Below, in pieces: positions 21,130 to 32,550 of a stretch of DNA of 64,000 bases. Both the position numbers and the translations under genes were made by a program. Source of the DNA: Hofstenia miamia (Eukaryota > Xenacoelomorpha > Acoela); the NCBI GenBank assembly GCA_004352715.1, contig SCFE01000071.1, positions 5,791 through 69,790 on the forward strand, given 5' to 3'. Position 1 is the stretch's first letter, and the number at the start of each line of letters is the position of its first letter. Below the pieces are notes generated by a model that had not been told where the DNA came from, searched no databases, and was given only the letters and a program-made list of their open reading frames with translations.

Positions 21130-21771
21130 CAGGGCTGCTGTGCATTTGGATCTAGATCCGATCCGTGGACATCCACTGCCAGTGGCGCGTTTAGGGGGGT
21201 CGACCGCCCCCCTTGGGACCAGCTGTCAAATACTTAAGAAAAATTATCTGTTTTACTCAAAATTGAAAATAGTTCACCTTAATTCAAGAAAGGGTTAATT
21301 CAAGATCTCATCAATCGATTTGCTGCTAAGAACAGACGATTGCATTTTGTGAAAGCTTACTTTTGCTCAAAAAACTTCTTTACATTTTTTTCTGTAAAAA
21401 ATGGGTGTCAGCCCCCCCGTTTTTAAAATCCTAAACGCGCCTCTGTCCACTGGATATGAATCAAAAAATTTATTTTATGGTTGTCCGTGAATCATTTTGC
21501 AACTAAAATAAAGGCTAATAGATAAATTTATGAATCCTTATGCAAAATTTTTAATAAATATAATAGCTGACCAACATTTTTTGGTACAAATCTGAAAATA
21601 TACATCTGTACCTACACTAACCACACTACACCATGAAAGCTAATTACATGTTTGGTATAATCAAAATATCAGCTCTTGTATATAAAACACTCCACGCATT
21701 GAGGGAAATGTATTCTGAATTTTTCGTGGATTGAATATGGATCGGAAAATATTTGATCCATGACAACCCTG
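21130..21771. mobile_element. hAT-type element, family C, carrying a nested insertion
   Basis: Left tip CAGGGCTGCTGTG and reversed right tip CAGGGTTGTCATG form imperfect terminal inverted repeats. A perfect 8-base target duplication, ATAGAAGC, flanks them (21122-21129 and 21772-21779). GGATC-rich subterminal sequence lies on both sides. The element of 642 bases includes a second hAT-type element at 21180-21445 with its own duplication; without it the host element would be about 368 bases. No coding capacity. Confidence 0.85.
21180..21445. mobile_element. Non-autonomous hAT-type element, family D, copy 1 (nested)
   Basis: 266 bases. Left CAGTGGCGCGTTTAGG and reversed right CAGAGGCGCGTTTAGG give 15 of 16 matching terminal bases. 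Flanks TCCACTGC (21172-21179) and TCCACTGG (21446-21453) are a 7/8 target duplication lying wholly inside family C DNA. The interior shares ATCAATCGATTTGCTGCTAA and TTTTTTTCTGTAAAAA words with copies 2 and 3. Confidence 0.9.
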
Positions 21772-21779
21772 ATAGAAGC

Positions 21780-24443
21780 CTAGGGGACGCCTTGTAAGCT
21801 CAATGCTTAAAGTGTAACATCATTTTGCATAAACTTTTCAAGCTCATCATCACCATGATGCCACGTGGACTTTAATACTTGTGTTTAGCATCTTATGCAA
21901 TTACAAATTCAACGGTCCTCACTATATTCAATAATGTCAAAATTTGAACCCACCAAATGAGTTATGACATTGATTTCGAGGTCAGTGATGGGTCCCATTA
22001 AGAGTTAAGCGGGTCTAATCAATTTTGATTTTGACTAAAACAGGTAGTCTAGCAGTTTACCAGTTTTCAAATGTTTGCAAGTTGCTAGTCTAAACATAGT
22101 TGAGAGCAGCCAGGTCGCAAAGTTTTATTGTCTTTATTTGATTGTTATGAATGTTTCGTTACTTGGATATAGAGAACATTTTCCGGGCATCTTTGAAACA
22201 GAGGATAACGAGTTCGTTGCAAGTATTTGTTAATTTTTCACGAGCAAACACTTATTTTAAAGAACAAATTTTGTGAATTCAAGTCTGAGTCAGATGGGCC
22301 CCAAAAATCGGTAATAGTTTATGAAATGGAGTTAAATTTCTTCTTGTCTTTGATCCGAAACACGATTAAGAAATCTCGATGTTCAAGCTCTGAAGACAAG
22401 TGCGGATGCAATACCAATGTTTTTCATTACTATCTATCACTCATTGAACAATGTAACAATGTAAATATACATTTGAATGAAATGGATAGCTATTTAGCAG
22501 TTCATCGTTTAAGGTGCATTTTGTAACCCGAAGAATTTAAGTTATTAAATATTCATTTTGCGCCCAAACGTAGCATAGTAACAGTGAAAATTTGATGTGC
22601 ATCTCTAGTATCGTGTTGGATGTGCAGAACAACCTTTCTATGGCATTTCTTATGAATATATTCACGCCTTTGGACAGATTGTGAATTTTGAAGTAATGAT
22701 TCATGCACGCGCACGAACGTTTGTCACATCATTGTCTAGTGAATCGATGATTTGTGCTCTGCTCCTCGAATTTGTGGTTTGCGGATCATGAAGGTTCAGA
22801 TTAAGTATTCAAATGAGAACTAACTGCAAACCCTCATTCATCAAAAACATACGGCTTTGTATCTACATTTCTGCATCAAATCTGAAATTGAAACCCTTGG
22901 ATATCCCAATCCTATAAGTCATTATTCGACCTCAAGTACACGGTTCATGCCATGGAATGTGCTTTATGGATTTTCAAGCGCCACACGCAAAGGTGAAAGA
23001 AACATATGACCATTACAGTCAATTCGTATTTGCATAATGCATTTTTGACGTAATAAAAAAGTTTACGACGACGAACTTTTAACTGCTTGAACCTTCAATT
23101 TAGTTGCGGTTGTTATCCATATTTTAAACTAAAATAATTTGTTCACTCAATTATGTAGTATTCCAGTTTATATGCTCTTGCACAAGCCTGAATAGAAGAC
23201 TAAGATTACATATCTAACATTTTCTTCCGTGGGAAGATTCCTGATTGCCTCCCGAAATCCTGCTCAAACATTACTATTGCTCAGAAATTGTTGTTTATAT
23301 TTCAACAAACATTTCGAAAACTTTGTTTTAGCAAAATTGTCAAAATGTTTAACAGAGGTTCTGACTCATGGTGTTTACCCAGATGTTCATTTCATGCATT
23401 ATTAATATTGTATTTCGAGTGCATGCAGATAACAGACAGGCTTCCGTCTAGTGCTTGAAGCGGTTTGAACTTCTTAAATATAAACCGATTTCAACTGCGA
23501 CTGCCTCTAACTGCATGGCCTGGTTTGGGTTTGATATGCAACATTATATGCTAAAACTAAGTGCTATATACGCTTATTTACGCCTGCGTTCCGTATCATC
23601 ACAAGATTTTAAAATATCCAGCACATCCCACTACAATGTACATGAAAAGGTACTTCAGAAACTGCAAGTCTTAATATCGATTAATGATTTGAACCTCTAC
23701 TTGATTGAGACCTGGAACCGGTAAACCATTGTCATCAACCGTTAACGAAACGGTAAACCATAAACAGTCCATGCCGTTTGAACATTAATATAAAACGTTA
23801 ATATATTTGAAAAAAAACTACTAATACAGAAATACATGCATGTTCATGACAGTTCAATACTCAGTCTATTTACTAAAAATTGTGAATCTACTATTGCAAT
23901 TAATTCACAGGTTTGATTAGTTTGAATATAATGCATGTATGATTTATACTAATCTACTCCAACGCTTTACGCAATTATATGATACGCATTGTATAAAAGT
24001 AGCAACATATAACGTCTATTACCGAAAACTATAACAGTTTTTAACGGTTTCAGTAAGGTAAGAAGTTTCCCTGTTTGCGAAGTTAACTACTTGGTAAAAG
24101 TTAATGTTTCTCACGTGATAACTGCGTCAATGCACATTCATGTTTACTCAGCCATGCGAATTCATCATTTCTGTGTTTGTTTTTTAAGTTATAAGTAATA
24201 ATCCGTCCGTTGTAGCCATAGAACACCTAAAGTGGTTAAATTGACCAGCTAAAAGACGCATACAATTTAATTAGTTTGTAAATTATTCAACGAAAAATCT
24301 ACTCAAGAGCTGCATTCATTAGGACAAAAACCGACGAAAAATAATTTATTTCCTCTTTGCTCCATAAATCCAAAACTGAAACTTTCCGAATGATGATATA
24401 GCTACGCACTATTTATAGAAAATCAAACATTGAATATTTAAAA
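21780..24443. other. No gene recognised
   Basis: Open frames at 22227-22526 and 23455-23724 (plus, 99 and 89 codons) have mixed composition but no domain I recognise. 23715-24075 has AACCGGTAAACC and AACGGTTTC words reminiscent of transposon tips, but no paired end. Nothing else seen. Confidence 0.4.
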
Positions 24444-24445
24444 TA

Positions 24446-25191
24446 CAGTCAAACCTCTCCATAGGTAGGTTCAAGGGACGGAACAAATAGAGGAACTATG
24501 GGAAGGTGTTAACTTTTGAGAGGTTGCTATAAAATTGGGATGTCAACATCAGGGACGTTGAGAGGGCGATATGTGCTCCAAAAGCACTTGGGCCTCGCTG
24601 GACATACAAATGTTAGAGTAATAAAATACATGTAGAGAGAACGTCACAATTTCATATTGCAAACGTTTATTAATTAAAGATAACTTCAAAAAAATTACAA
24701 ACAATTTATTCAATGCAATTACATGTATCTATATAAAAAAGTAATGTTCAATTAACACATTTCCACTAGAGATTTTTTAAAATCTGTGACGGTTCAACAA
24801 AAAATTTTTTAACGCTTCACGAACTAATGAAAATATTTGACATTTAAAAGCGCCACAAGATAGATAATTGTCTTCTTTCTTTTTCGAGGCAAATTCGCGA
24901 CATGGCTCTGTCCATGTAAAAAGCTTTCAATATTTTTTAACTGGCTTGGAAAATGCAGACATATCGATGTTACGTAAAAGTAACACTCGTGGAAATAGAG
25001 TTAACTAGATGGCGCAATTATAAAACGTTAACTTTCAAGAGGTAAATTGGGCCATGGCACCAATAAATTAAACTTAACTATGAAGAGAAATAAACTGTAG
25101 AGAGTTTAACTTTAGAGATTTTGTATATAATTTTAACTGGCCGTAAACTTTAGTTAACTATGGAGAAATTAACTGTAGAGAGTTTCGACTG
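24446..25191. mobile_element. pogo/Tigger-like non-autonomous element
   Basis: Left end CAGTCAAACCTCTC and reversed right end CAGTCGAAACTCTC form terminal inverted repeats of the pogo/Tigger type. TA dinucleotides at 24444-24445 and 25192-25193 fit the TA target duplication of the Tc1/mariner/pogo superfamily. The 746-base interior contains further GTTAAC and TAGAGAG words repeated in both orientations near the ends, and no transposase. Confidence 0.8.
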
Positions 25192-25193
25192 TA

Positions 25194-26548
25194 GGATATT
25201 TAAAAGTTTATTTGCTGTGAGCTGCGCATCTTCACTTTGGTAGCTCAGCGAAGGTTGAGCTGATGAGGATAGTCCGGATGAGTAATCCGCTTCATTATCT
25301 TGCGGTGGTATCCAATGGATCAAAAAGACTAAAATCATGTGTGAATAGTAAGACATCGACACAAAGTAGACCGATGCCTTAAAGTTTGAATTGGCGGAGA
25401 CTGCGAGTGCCTAGTTATCTGTATGTTGCGCAGAAATCGATGATGTCGCAGATAACTGCTTTCTCGAGTGATGATATGGACATTTACCTGATGAGTGCGA
25501 GACCTTTCTTGGATAATTAATTTGGCTGGGAAGTCTAAAACTATGAACCACCTTTAGAGCTTTAAATGAGGGTTTTAAACATTTTTACGAAATACTAAAA
25601 TATATTTTGATGCAGCCTTAGGACATCATGGGCGTACAGCCCTCTACACTCTATCTATTGAAAATTTATAATGGAAGTTTTGCATCTCCTGGTATTTTAT
25701 AGATTCCTAAAAAATTCATTTGTTTTTTGTTTGATGCATTTACATAGTTTTTTGCTAGAAAAACTCATGTTTTACGCATATTATTGCTCATTTTCAATTT
25801 TTATTTTATTTGAAAAAACTGAAATAAGCATTTTTCAGTTGCAGTATTGTTTCTAATTCAGGTGCGGCCCCTTCAAAACCGGTCTAAGCATTATATGAAA
25901 TATTTTTAATGTGATTACTGCGATAAAAAAATATTTTTAGTGATTTTCATACGACAAAAATCTTTTTTTTCAAAAAATTGGCTGCTCTCCCATCAAATGT
26001 GTACAAATATAGACCTTAATTAAGGTTTTTGTGAAGAATCTCATAAATCCTTGAAATTTTGCAAAATATGATTAAATTTTGTATAATTTGCAAATATATC
26101 ATCGTTTTGTAATTTTAGAAAAAAATATTGAACCGACTCTATTTTGAAATTTTCTAGGGCCGCCCCTGTTCCAGTGCTTATTACAATAAAATTTTTTTAA
26201 AAACCAAAATCCAGTTCCAGTTCGCATCATTTTGGACTATAGAGTAAATTTGCTCAAAAAGGCAAGTCTAGAGTACATCATAACTTTTATTTGTACTACT
26301 AAGTGTAATTCACTTAAACATGGATGTCAAATTTTTGTTTTTTCAATTGTTTTTTAACCGGTTCCATAATGATCAGCAGTGACACTTTCGACTGTGTTCG
26401 AGACTTTCATGGTCATGAATTGTTTCTTCCTTGACCTGATAGAGATGTGGTAAAATTTCAAGCAGCTGGTGACAGAGGATTCAGAGTGATTAATAAAGTA
26501 AATTTTCAGCAGATGAGATATTATACGTTTATCAATAACAGAAAATAA
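25194..26548. other. Intergenic DNA; one possible unassigned coding remnant
   Basis: Minus strand 25362-25194 reads HWIPPQDNEADYSSGLSSSA and QPSLSYQSEDAQLTANKLLN, a Ser-rich stretch that abuts the pogo element edge. It could be an exon remnant cut by that insertion, but no homologue is recognised. The rest is AT-rich and empty. Confidence 0.3.
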
Positions 26549-26556
26549 CTTAAAAC

Positions 26557-26912
26557 TAAAGATGTGCGTGATAGCCATTCTTGTGGAACTTGCCGCACCA
26601 CAGCATCATTTTGCCACCGCCTACGCCGCAGAAATACGAAACTCACCGCGGTTACCGCAAAATCCTTATTCAGTATGAGCTTAGCAACTTAAAAGTTAAT
26701 AAAGTTCTACTGCCGAGCATTCTTTTCATCTAATTTGCAAATTCCATAAATATTTAAAATTCATATTTTTTAAAATAGTTAGTAATGGTATTTTAATACT
26801 AATTCTTTCTTTGACAAACGATGCCATCGTATGTTTCGGCACCGCGGTTAACCACAATGACGGTAACCGCTACATCATCGCTCTGCGGCATACAGCACCG
26901 TGCACATCTCTA
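26557..26912. mobile_element. Non-autonomous hAT-type element, family E
   Basis: 356 bases. Left end TAAAGATGTGCGTG matches the reversed right end TAGAGATGTGCACG at 12 of 14. Flanks CTTAAAAC (26549-26556) and CTTAAAAT (26913-26920) form a 7/8 target duplication. CCGCGGT and GCCGC words occur inverted near both ends. No coding content. Confidence 0.83.
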
Positions 26913-27149
26913 CTTAAAATAACCTATATATAATAGGAGATGAAAATTATTAACCATTTTATTTAAAAATCTTTTACATGGAGCCTCCTTTAGGCAGCGT
27001 TTTTTAAATGTCTTGTAGCTGTTTGTGCATTGAACTCACCTGTAAATAAATTTAAAAAATTTATAATCTTCAAATTAAAATGTTTTTACAACACAACAGT
27101 ATAGCTTTAGTAAAAATCATGCACATATTTTCATTATGTTAGGGTCATT

Positions 27150-27551
27150 GGCGTTATTGCAGATCAGATTTCTATAAGTCGAAGTGACGTCAAATAACAT
27201 GCTAAGGGTTTAAGTTATCAAATGTTAAAAATTCATTTTTTAGGGCTTAGGTCTATAAAATATTGAAAAATTTAGGTTTTAGGTTTAGGTTATAGGGTTT
27301 AGGTTTAAGAAACGTTAAGTTGTGACTTGGATTAGGGTTTAGGTCTATAAAATATTTTAAAATTTAGGTTTTAGGTTTAGGTTATAGGGTTTAGGTTTAA
27401 GAAACGTTAAGTTGTGACTTGGGTTAGGGTTTAGCTCTATAAAATATTGTAAAATTTAGAATTTAAGTTTACGTTCTAGATGACGTCATATACAGTGTTA
27501 CGTAGCAACAATATGTTTATATATCAGAGTCCCCTGATCTGCAATAACGCC
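27150..27551. mobile_element. Inverted-repeat element with internal tandem repeats and 8-base target duplication
   Basis: 402 bases with perfect 18-base terminal inverted repeats, GGCGTTATTGCAGATCAG. Perfect 8-base duplication GGGTCATT at 27142-27149 and 27552-27559. TGACGTCA-like words lie inside both ends (27184 region and 27481 region). The centre is a tandem array. The tips do not begin with CAG or TAG, so assignment to hAT is uncertain, although the 8-base duplication fits. Confidence 0.88.
27243..27480. repeat. 92-base tandem repeat with TTAGGGTTTAGG words
   Basis: Two complete units (27243-27334 and 27335-27426) and a diverged partial third (27427 to about 27480). Each unit carries GGTTTTAGGTTTAGG and TAGGGTTTAGG words that look telomere-like but are not a (TTAGGG)n array. 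Confidence 0.85.
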
Positions 27552-27665
27552 GGGTCATTGATATCCTAAGATCAAGACTATCTTTATTAATATGCCGATT
27601 CGTTTCTTTCGAATTTAATCACAAGCTTAGATCCTCGGCTTCCTTTATAAAAGTTCAAAACTATA

Positions 27666-28936
27666 AGCCTCTATTTTTATTAAGTGTTTTCAAACCGCAA
27701 GCACATATATTTCCTCCAGATTTTTGTCAGATATCAACATGTGGTCTGTTCTTAAATATGAACACTTAGGAGAAACAGCTTTTCCGTCCCAATGATATCA
27801 TTAATTGAAGATTGTACGTGCTGTTACTCAGAGTAATTTGTCGTAAATTCTAAATTTAATTTACTTGATATAGTGTGTTACTGCGCTTTCCCGAAGTCAT
27901 TGACGAATGGGAATTTTTGCAGTACAATTAATTAGTGATTTAACCGTTTATGGATTTTTTTAAATAAAATTAATTCATTACATTATAAACTGCACAATTT
28001 ATTTCTGCAATGATTAACACAATATCTTTGATTTTTTGCACTGGGCTCAAGTTTTGCATTGTGAATTCGAATTTTCATGTAATCTTTTCATCACAAATTT
28101 AGTTTTCCTCCTGTTCACCTGTGAAGGGGCACCCTAAAAACTATCTCAATAAATATACATGATGTGTAAATTATAGTAAAAAAATAGAATTTAGGGTGAA
28201 CAATTGAGTTTATCTTGAAATTTTTGCATAAATGTATTCCGTTGTTTCAAAAATTTTACAAACTACAATTTTTGTCAAAATTCCATTACATTGGTTGAAT
28301 TTACCTCAAAATTAGTGATGTAATAGGATTTTTCACAAATTTACACTGTTAATAATTCAAAATCTACTGAATGAATTTGACACAAAATTTAGGATAAACT
28401 TAATTTTTGATACTGAAACTGGAGCCTAGTGCTAAAAGTCAAATATGTGTTAATCACTGCAGAAATAAATTGTGAAGATGAGTTTTTCTAAACTTTTGAA
28501 CTGGACTGTACACACAGAATAACGTAAGCATTGCATAATGAAATTGAATGCAGTCAAGTGTAAACAAAGTAGTTGCTGGACAAATGTTGGTTGGTGTTGA
28601 TTTGGTGAATTGATTGACAGTGATTGAGTTGTAACAAAAGAAATGAAAAAGATATTTGCACTTTAGATAACTGTGATTCTAAACTACATGACCCATCGGC
28701 AAGCAACCAATTTATGAATCTGTCTTTTTTAGTTATGCTGGAAATTTCAGACATTTGCATGTATTTTGTGCTAGCGGTGGTAGACTTTTTGACATTGTTC
28801 TGCTCATCCAGAGAGGTGTTTTCCCTCGTTTATAATTCAATTTGCTATTTAACTCCTAGTGGCTTACAATTAGGCAGACTGTTCAAGTTTGTAGCAAGGA
28901 GAGCTTGAGCACTACATTGAATTTAAAACGAGCCTT
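27666..28936. other. No gene seen
   Basis: AT-rich. A frame at 28624-28908 (plus, 94 codons) has hydrophobic stretches but no recognisable family. Confidence 0.4.
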
Positions 28937-28944
28937 GCTTAGAT

Positions 28945-29191
28945 CAGTGCGCGTTTAAGGGGGAGGGGGGAGGGGGGAGGGACAACTGCGAACTTTTAAT
29001 TGAAATGTTTTCTTTTCCTCAAAATTGAAAATATTTCACTTTAATTTAGGATGTCTTCAATCGATTTGCTGCTAAAAACAGACGATTTCATTTTGTGTAA
29101 ATTTACTTTTTTCAAAAAATTTTTTGTTTACAATTTTTTTCTGTAAAAATAGGTGTCAGCCCCCGTATTAAAAATCCTAAACGCGTACCTG
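28945..29191. mobile_element. hAT family D, copy 2
   Basis: 247 bases. Left CAGTGCGCGTTTAAGG, right CCTAAACGCGTACCTG. Flanks GCTTAGAT (28937-28944) and GCTTAGAC (29192-29199) are a 7/8 target duplication. The interior matches copies 1 and 3. Confidence 0.88.
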
Positions 29192-29553
29192 GCTTAGACA
29201 TACCTAATTTATTCTGCTCTTCTTTTTTCAGACAAAGTTACATCACTTTGGCCCTCATAATTATAAGATGTTGATCTGATCTAGCTTAAGTTTTGGCTCG
29301 CTAACAAGTCTTAATTGATGTAATTACACCTTAAACTTGTTAACTCTGTCTGACGTTAATAGCTTCTTATATTTAAGTGATACCAAAAATTTCATATTGT
29401 TGTTTTCTTATTGATCACCTTATTGTCGCATAAACATGCTTAGCTCACTGTTGTATACATATCTTGTGTTTTGGACAATTTAAACATTTCATATAATGGA
29501 GCCATTCCTTTATTCTACATTAATATTTACTAATTCAAAGTGCACAAAGTTTT

Positions 29554-30677
29554 TGTATATAAATTTTGGTATTCTCGAAAATCTGAAATATTGTCTTACT
29601 ACTGCTAAATTAGTATTGCAATTTCTGACTGATTTATTTCCAAGCAATTGGTGTCCCATCATGTTAACCTTAAACAGCCTGATATCCTTTTAAAAGCACA
29701 AACTTAACTCAAGTAGTTACAAGATACGTTTTAGCCAATTTTTATTCTGCAAAGCATAATATTTGAAAACTATATTTTTTTACACTTTCAGCCACAGAAA
29801 TCTTATTTTTTTGTTGTTGGTTGATTTGTAAATTATTTCAAAACATTTAACACTAGAAGTACTCCTTGAGATTCATTTTACATGTAGCATTTCAATTAAA
29901 AAATTTTATAAAAGAATGAAAAAAATTTTACCTATGGAAATTCAAATAGATTATCAATATTTTTGGAGGTGTATATACCTGGTGTTGTTTTTAATGAATG
30001 CATACGCAAGTAAACAGAATTTTGACACATTTGGTACTTTTAGTGTTAATGTCTTGAATAATTCAATGTGTAATGTTCGCTCTTGTATTGTTGCTGGAAA
30101 TTGCTTTGCTGTATTTCATAATGTACTAGATTAAAGAATTGTAATTCACCGCAGTGTTCATGTAAATAGTATAATAATTTAAATCATGAAACATTGTTTT
30201 ATGACAATTTGCTCACTGTCCTTTTAAAAGTAAAAACCTATTCTGAGTAACCATATTATAAAAATGAGACAATCATGCTGTGACCTTTTTATAAACTCAA
30301 AAACATACAATTCTCAAATCAAAGTTTTTGAAATATTTGTAGAACATAGGTCGGGCAGTTTAAGGTTAACCCTAGTCCACTAGCGTTACTTTTATGTAAC
30401 AATCCGATTTTTCAGCATTTTATCCAAGCCTATTAAGAAATAGTGAAAGCCTTTTATATGGACGCATCTATGAGATTGGGCCCGCTGATGCAATGATGAT
30501 GATTTTTGCTTAAATTGATTCTTATGTCTGAAATACATGCAAATAACAATATCTTTTCAATTTTTGCAAAAACATTCAAATTCTTTCCATACCTAATGCC
30601 CATGGGACAACAACTACCCTGAAATATTTGTTTTCTGACGACAATTAGTGTGAGTCCTGTTCAGGCGCACCGTGTGC
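29554..30677 (+). repeat. 1.1-kb block, copy A (copies at 30679-31069 and 31071-32194)
   Basis: Copy A (1124 bases) matches 31071-32194 at a constant offset of 1517, with a handful of substitutions. A 391-base internal part (29941-30331) is also present at 30679-31069. Single N's at 30678 and 31070 mark both seams. A 72-codon open frame is repeated with the block, but I see no evidence that it is a gene. It resembles unmerged allelic contigs. Confidence 0.9.
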
Positions 30678-30678
30678 N

Positions 30679-31069
30679 TTCAAATAGATTATCAATATTT
30701 TTGGAGGTGTATATACCTGGTGTTGTTTTTAATGAATGCATACGCAAGTAAACAGAATTTTGACACATTTGGTACTTTTAGTGTTAATGTCTTGAATAAT
30801 TCAATGTGTAATGTTCGCTCTTGTATTGTTGCTGGAAATTGCTTTGCTGTATTTCATAATGTACTAGATTAAAGAATTGTAATTCACCGCAGTGTTCATG
30901 TAAATAGTATAATAATTTAAATCATGAAACATTGTTTTATGACAATTTGCTCACTGTCCTTTTAAAAGTAAAAACCTATTCTGAGTAACCATATTGTAAA
31001 AATGAGACAATCATGCTGTGACCTTTTTATAAACTCAAAAACATACAATTCTCAAATCAAAGTTTTTGA
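30679..31069 (+). repeat. 1.1-kb block, partial copy B
   Basis: 391 bases equal to 29941-30331, bounded by N at both ends. Likely a short contig of the same locus. Confidence 0.9.
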
Positions 31070-31070
31070 N

Positions 31071-32194
31071 TGTATATAAATTTTGGTATTCTCGAAAATC
31101 TGAAATATTGTCTTACTACTGCTAAATTAGTATTGCAATTTCTGACTGATTTTTTTCCAAGCAATTGGTGTCCCATCATGTTAACCTTAAACAGCCTGAT
31201 ATCCTTTTAAAAGCACAAACTTAACTCAAGTAGTTACAAGATACGTTTTAGCCAATTTTTATTCTGCAAAGCATAATATTTGAAAACTATATTTTTTTAC
31301 ACTTTCAGCCACAGAAATCTTATTTTTTTGTTGTTGGTTGATTTGTAAATTATTTCAAAACATTTAACACTAGAAGTACTCCTTGAGATTCATTTTACAT
31401 GTAGCATTTCAATTAAAAAATTTTATAAAAGAATGAAAAAAATTTTACCTATGGAAATTCAAATAGATTATCAATATTTTTGGAGGTGTATATACCTGGT
31501 GTTGTTTTTAATGAATGCATACGCAAGTAAACAGAATTTTGACACATTTGGTACTTTTAGTGTTAATGTCTTGAATAATTCAATGTGTAATGTTCGCTCT
31601 TGTATTGTTGCTGGAAATTGCTTTGCTGTATTTCATAATGTACTAGATTAAAGAATTGTAATTCACCGCAGTGTTCATGTAAATAGTATAATAATTTAAA
31701 TCATGAAACATTGTTTTATGACAATTTGCTCACTGTCCTTTTAAAAGTAAAAACCTATTCTGAGTAACCATATTGTAAAAATGAGACAATCATGCTGTGA
31801 CCTTTTTATAAACTCAAAAACATACAATTCTGAAATCAAAGTTTTTGAAATATTTGTAGAACATAGATCGGGCAGTTTAAGGTTAACCTTATTCCACTAG
31901 CGTTACTTTTATGTAACAATCCGATTTTTCAGCATTTTATCCAAGCCTATTAAGAAATAGTGAAAGCCTTTTATATGGACGCATCTATGAGATTGGGCCC
32001 GCTGATGCAATGATGATGATTTTTGCTTAAATTGATTCTTATGTCTGAAATACATGCAAATAACAATATCTTTTCAATTTTTGCAAAAACATTCAAATTC
32101 TTTCCATACCTAATGCCCATGGGACAACAACTACCCTGAAATATTTGTTTTCTGACGACAATTAGTGTGAGTCCTGTTCAGGCGCACCGTGTGC
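31071..32194 (+). repeat. 1.1-kb block, copy C
   Basis: Full-length second version of copy A. Its right end runs on without interruption toward the annexin gene, so it is probably the copy correctly joined on that side. Confidence 0.9.
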
Positions 32195-32550
32195 TTAGCC
32201 AGAGTTTGTCCCTATCTTGTGGTGTTTTCAAATGTTAAATATCTTCATTAGTCCATGAGTTATAATTTTTTTAAAAAAAATTGTTGAAGTCATAATAGGT
32301 TTTGAAAAATTCCTAGTGAAAATAGGGTTAACCATAAATAAATTATCTTAAGGTGCTTATATTCCCTGTGAGCTTATAGCATTTCAGTCGTATAATTAAT
32401 TGAATTATTCTCTTGAGGAAATATGATTTCAGGTGAATTTCCAAAAAGTGTGTAGGCATGGATTTTGTCAGTCGTTAATTTTTTTAGTTTTATGAATTCA
32501 ATTACCTTCATATAGAAATATTATTTGATAAATTGGAATATATTTAGATA

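Larger units (their letters stand above)
27085..27665. repeat. Older repeat interrupted by the 27150 element (uninterrupted copy at 33646-33805)
   Basis: 27085-27149 and 27560-27665 align by eye with continuous sequence at 33646-33805 (shared CATATTTTCATTA, CTCTTTATTAA-like, CTTAGATCCT and TTTCTTTATAAA-like words). The second locus therefore shows the pre-insertion state. Confidence 0.75.

Noticed and set aside
23715-24075. A hAT-like element with AACCGGTAAACC ends
   Set aside because: I could not pair the ends or find matching octamers.
27243-27480. Interstitial telomere array
   Set aside because: TTAGGG words occur only as part of a 92-base repeat inside a transposon; there is no uninterrupted hexamer array.
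29850-29872. A piggyBac end (TTAACACTAGAAGTACTCC)
   Set aside because: It resembles the TTAA plus CACTAGAA edge at 2421-2433, but no internal similarity or second end follows.
29916-31651. A 72-codon gene family in three tandem copies
   Set aside because: The copies coincide with N-bounded, near-identical assembly blocks, and the peptide has no recognisable feature.
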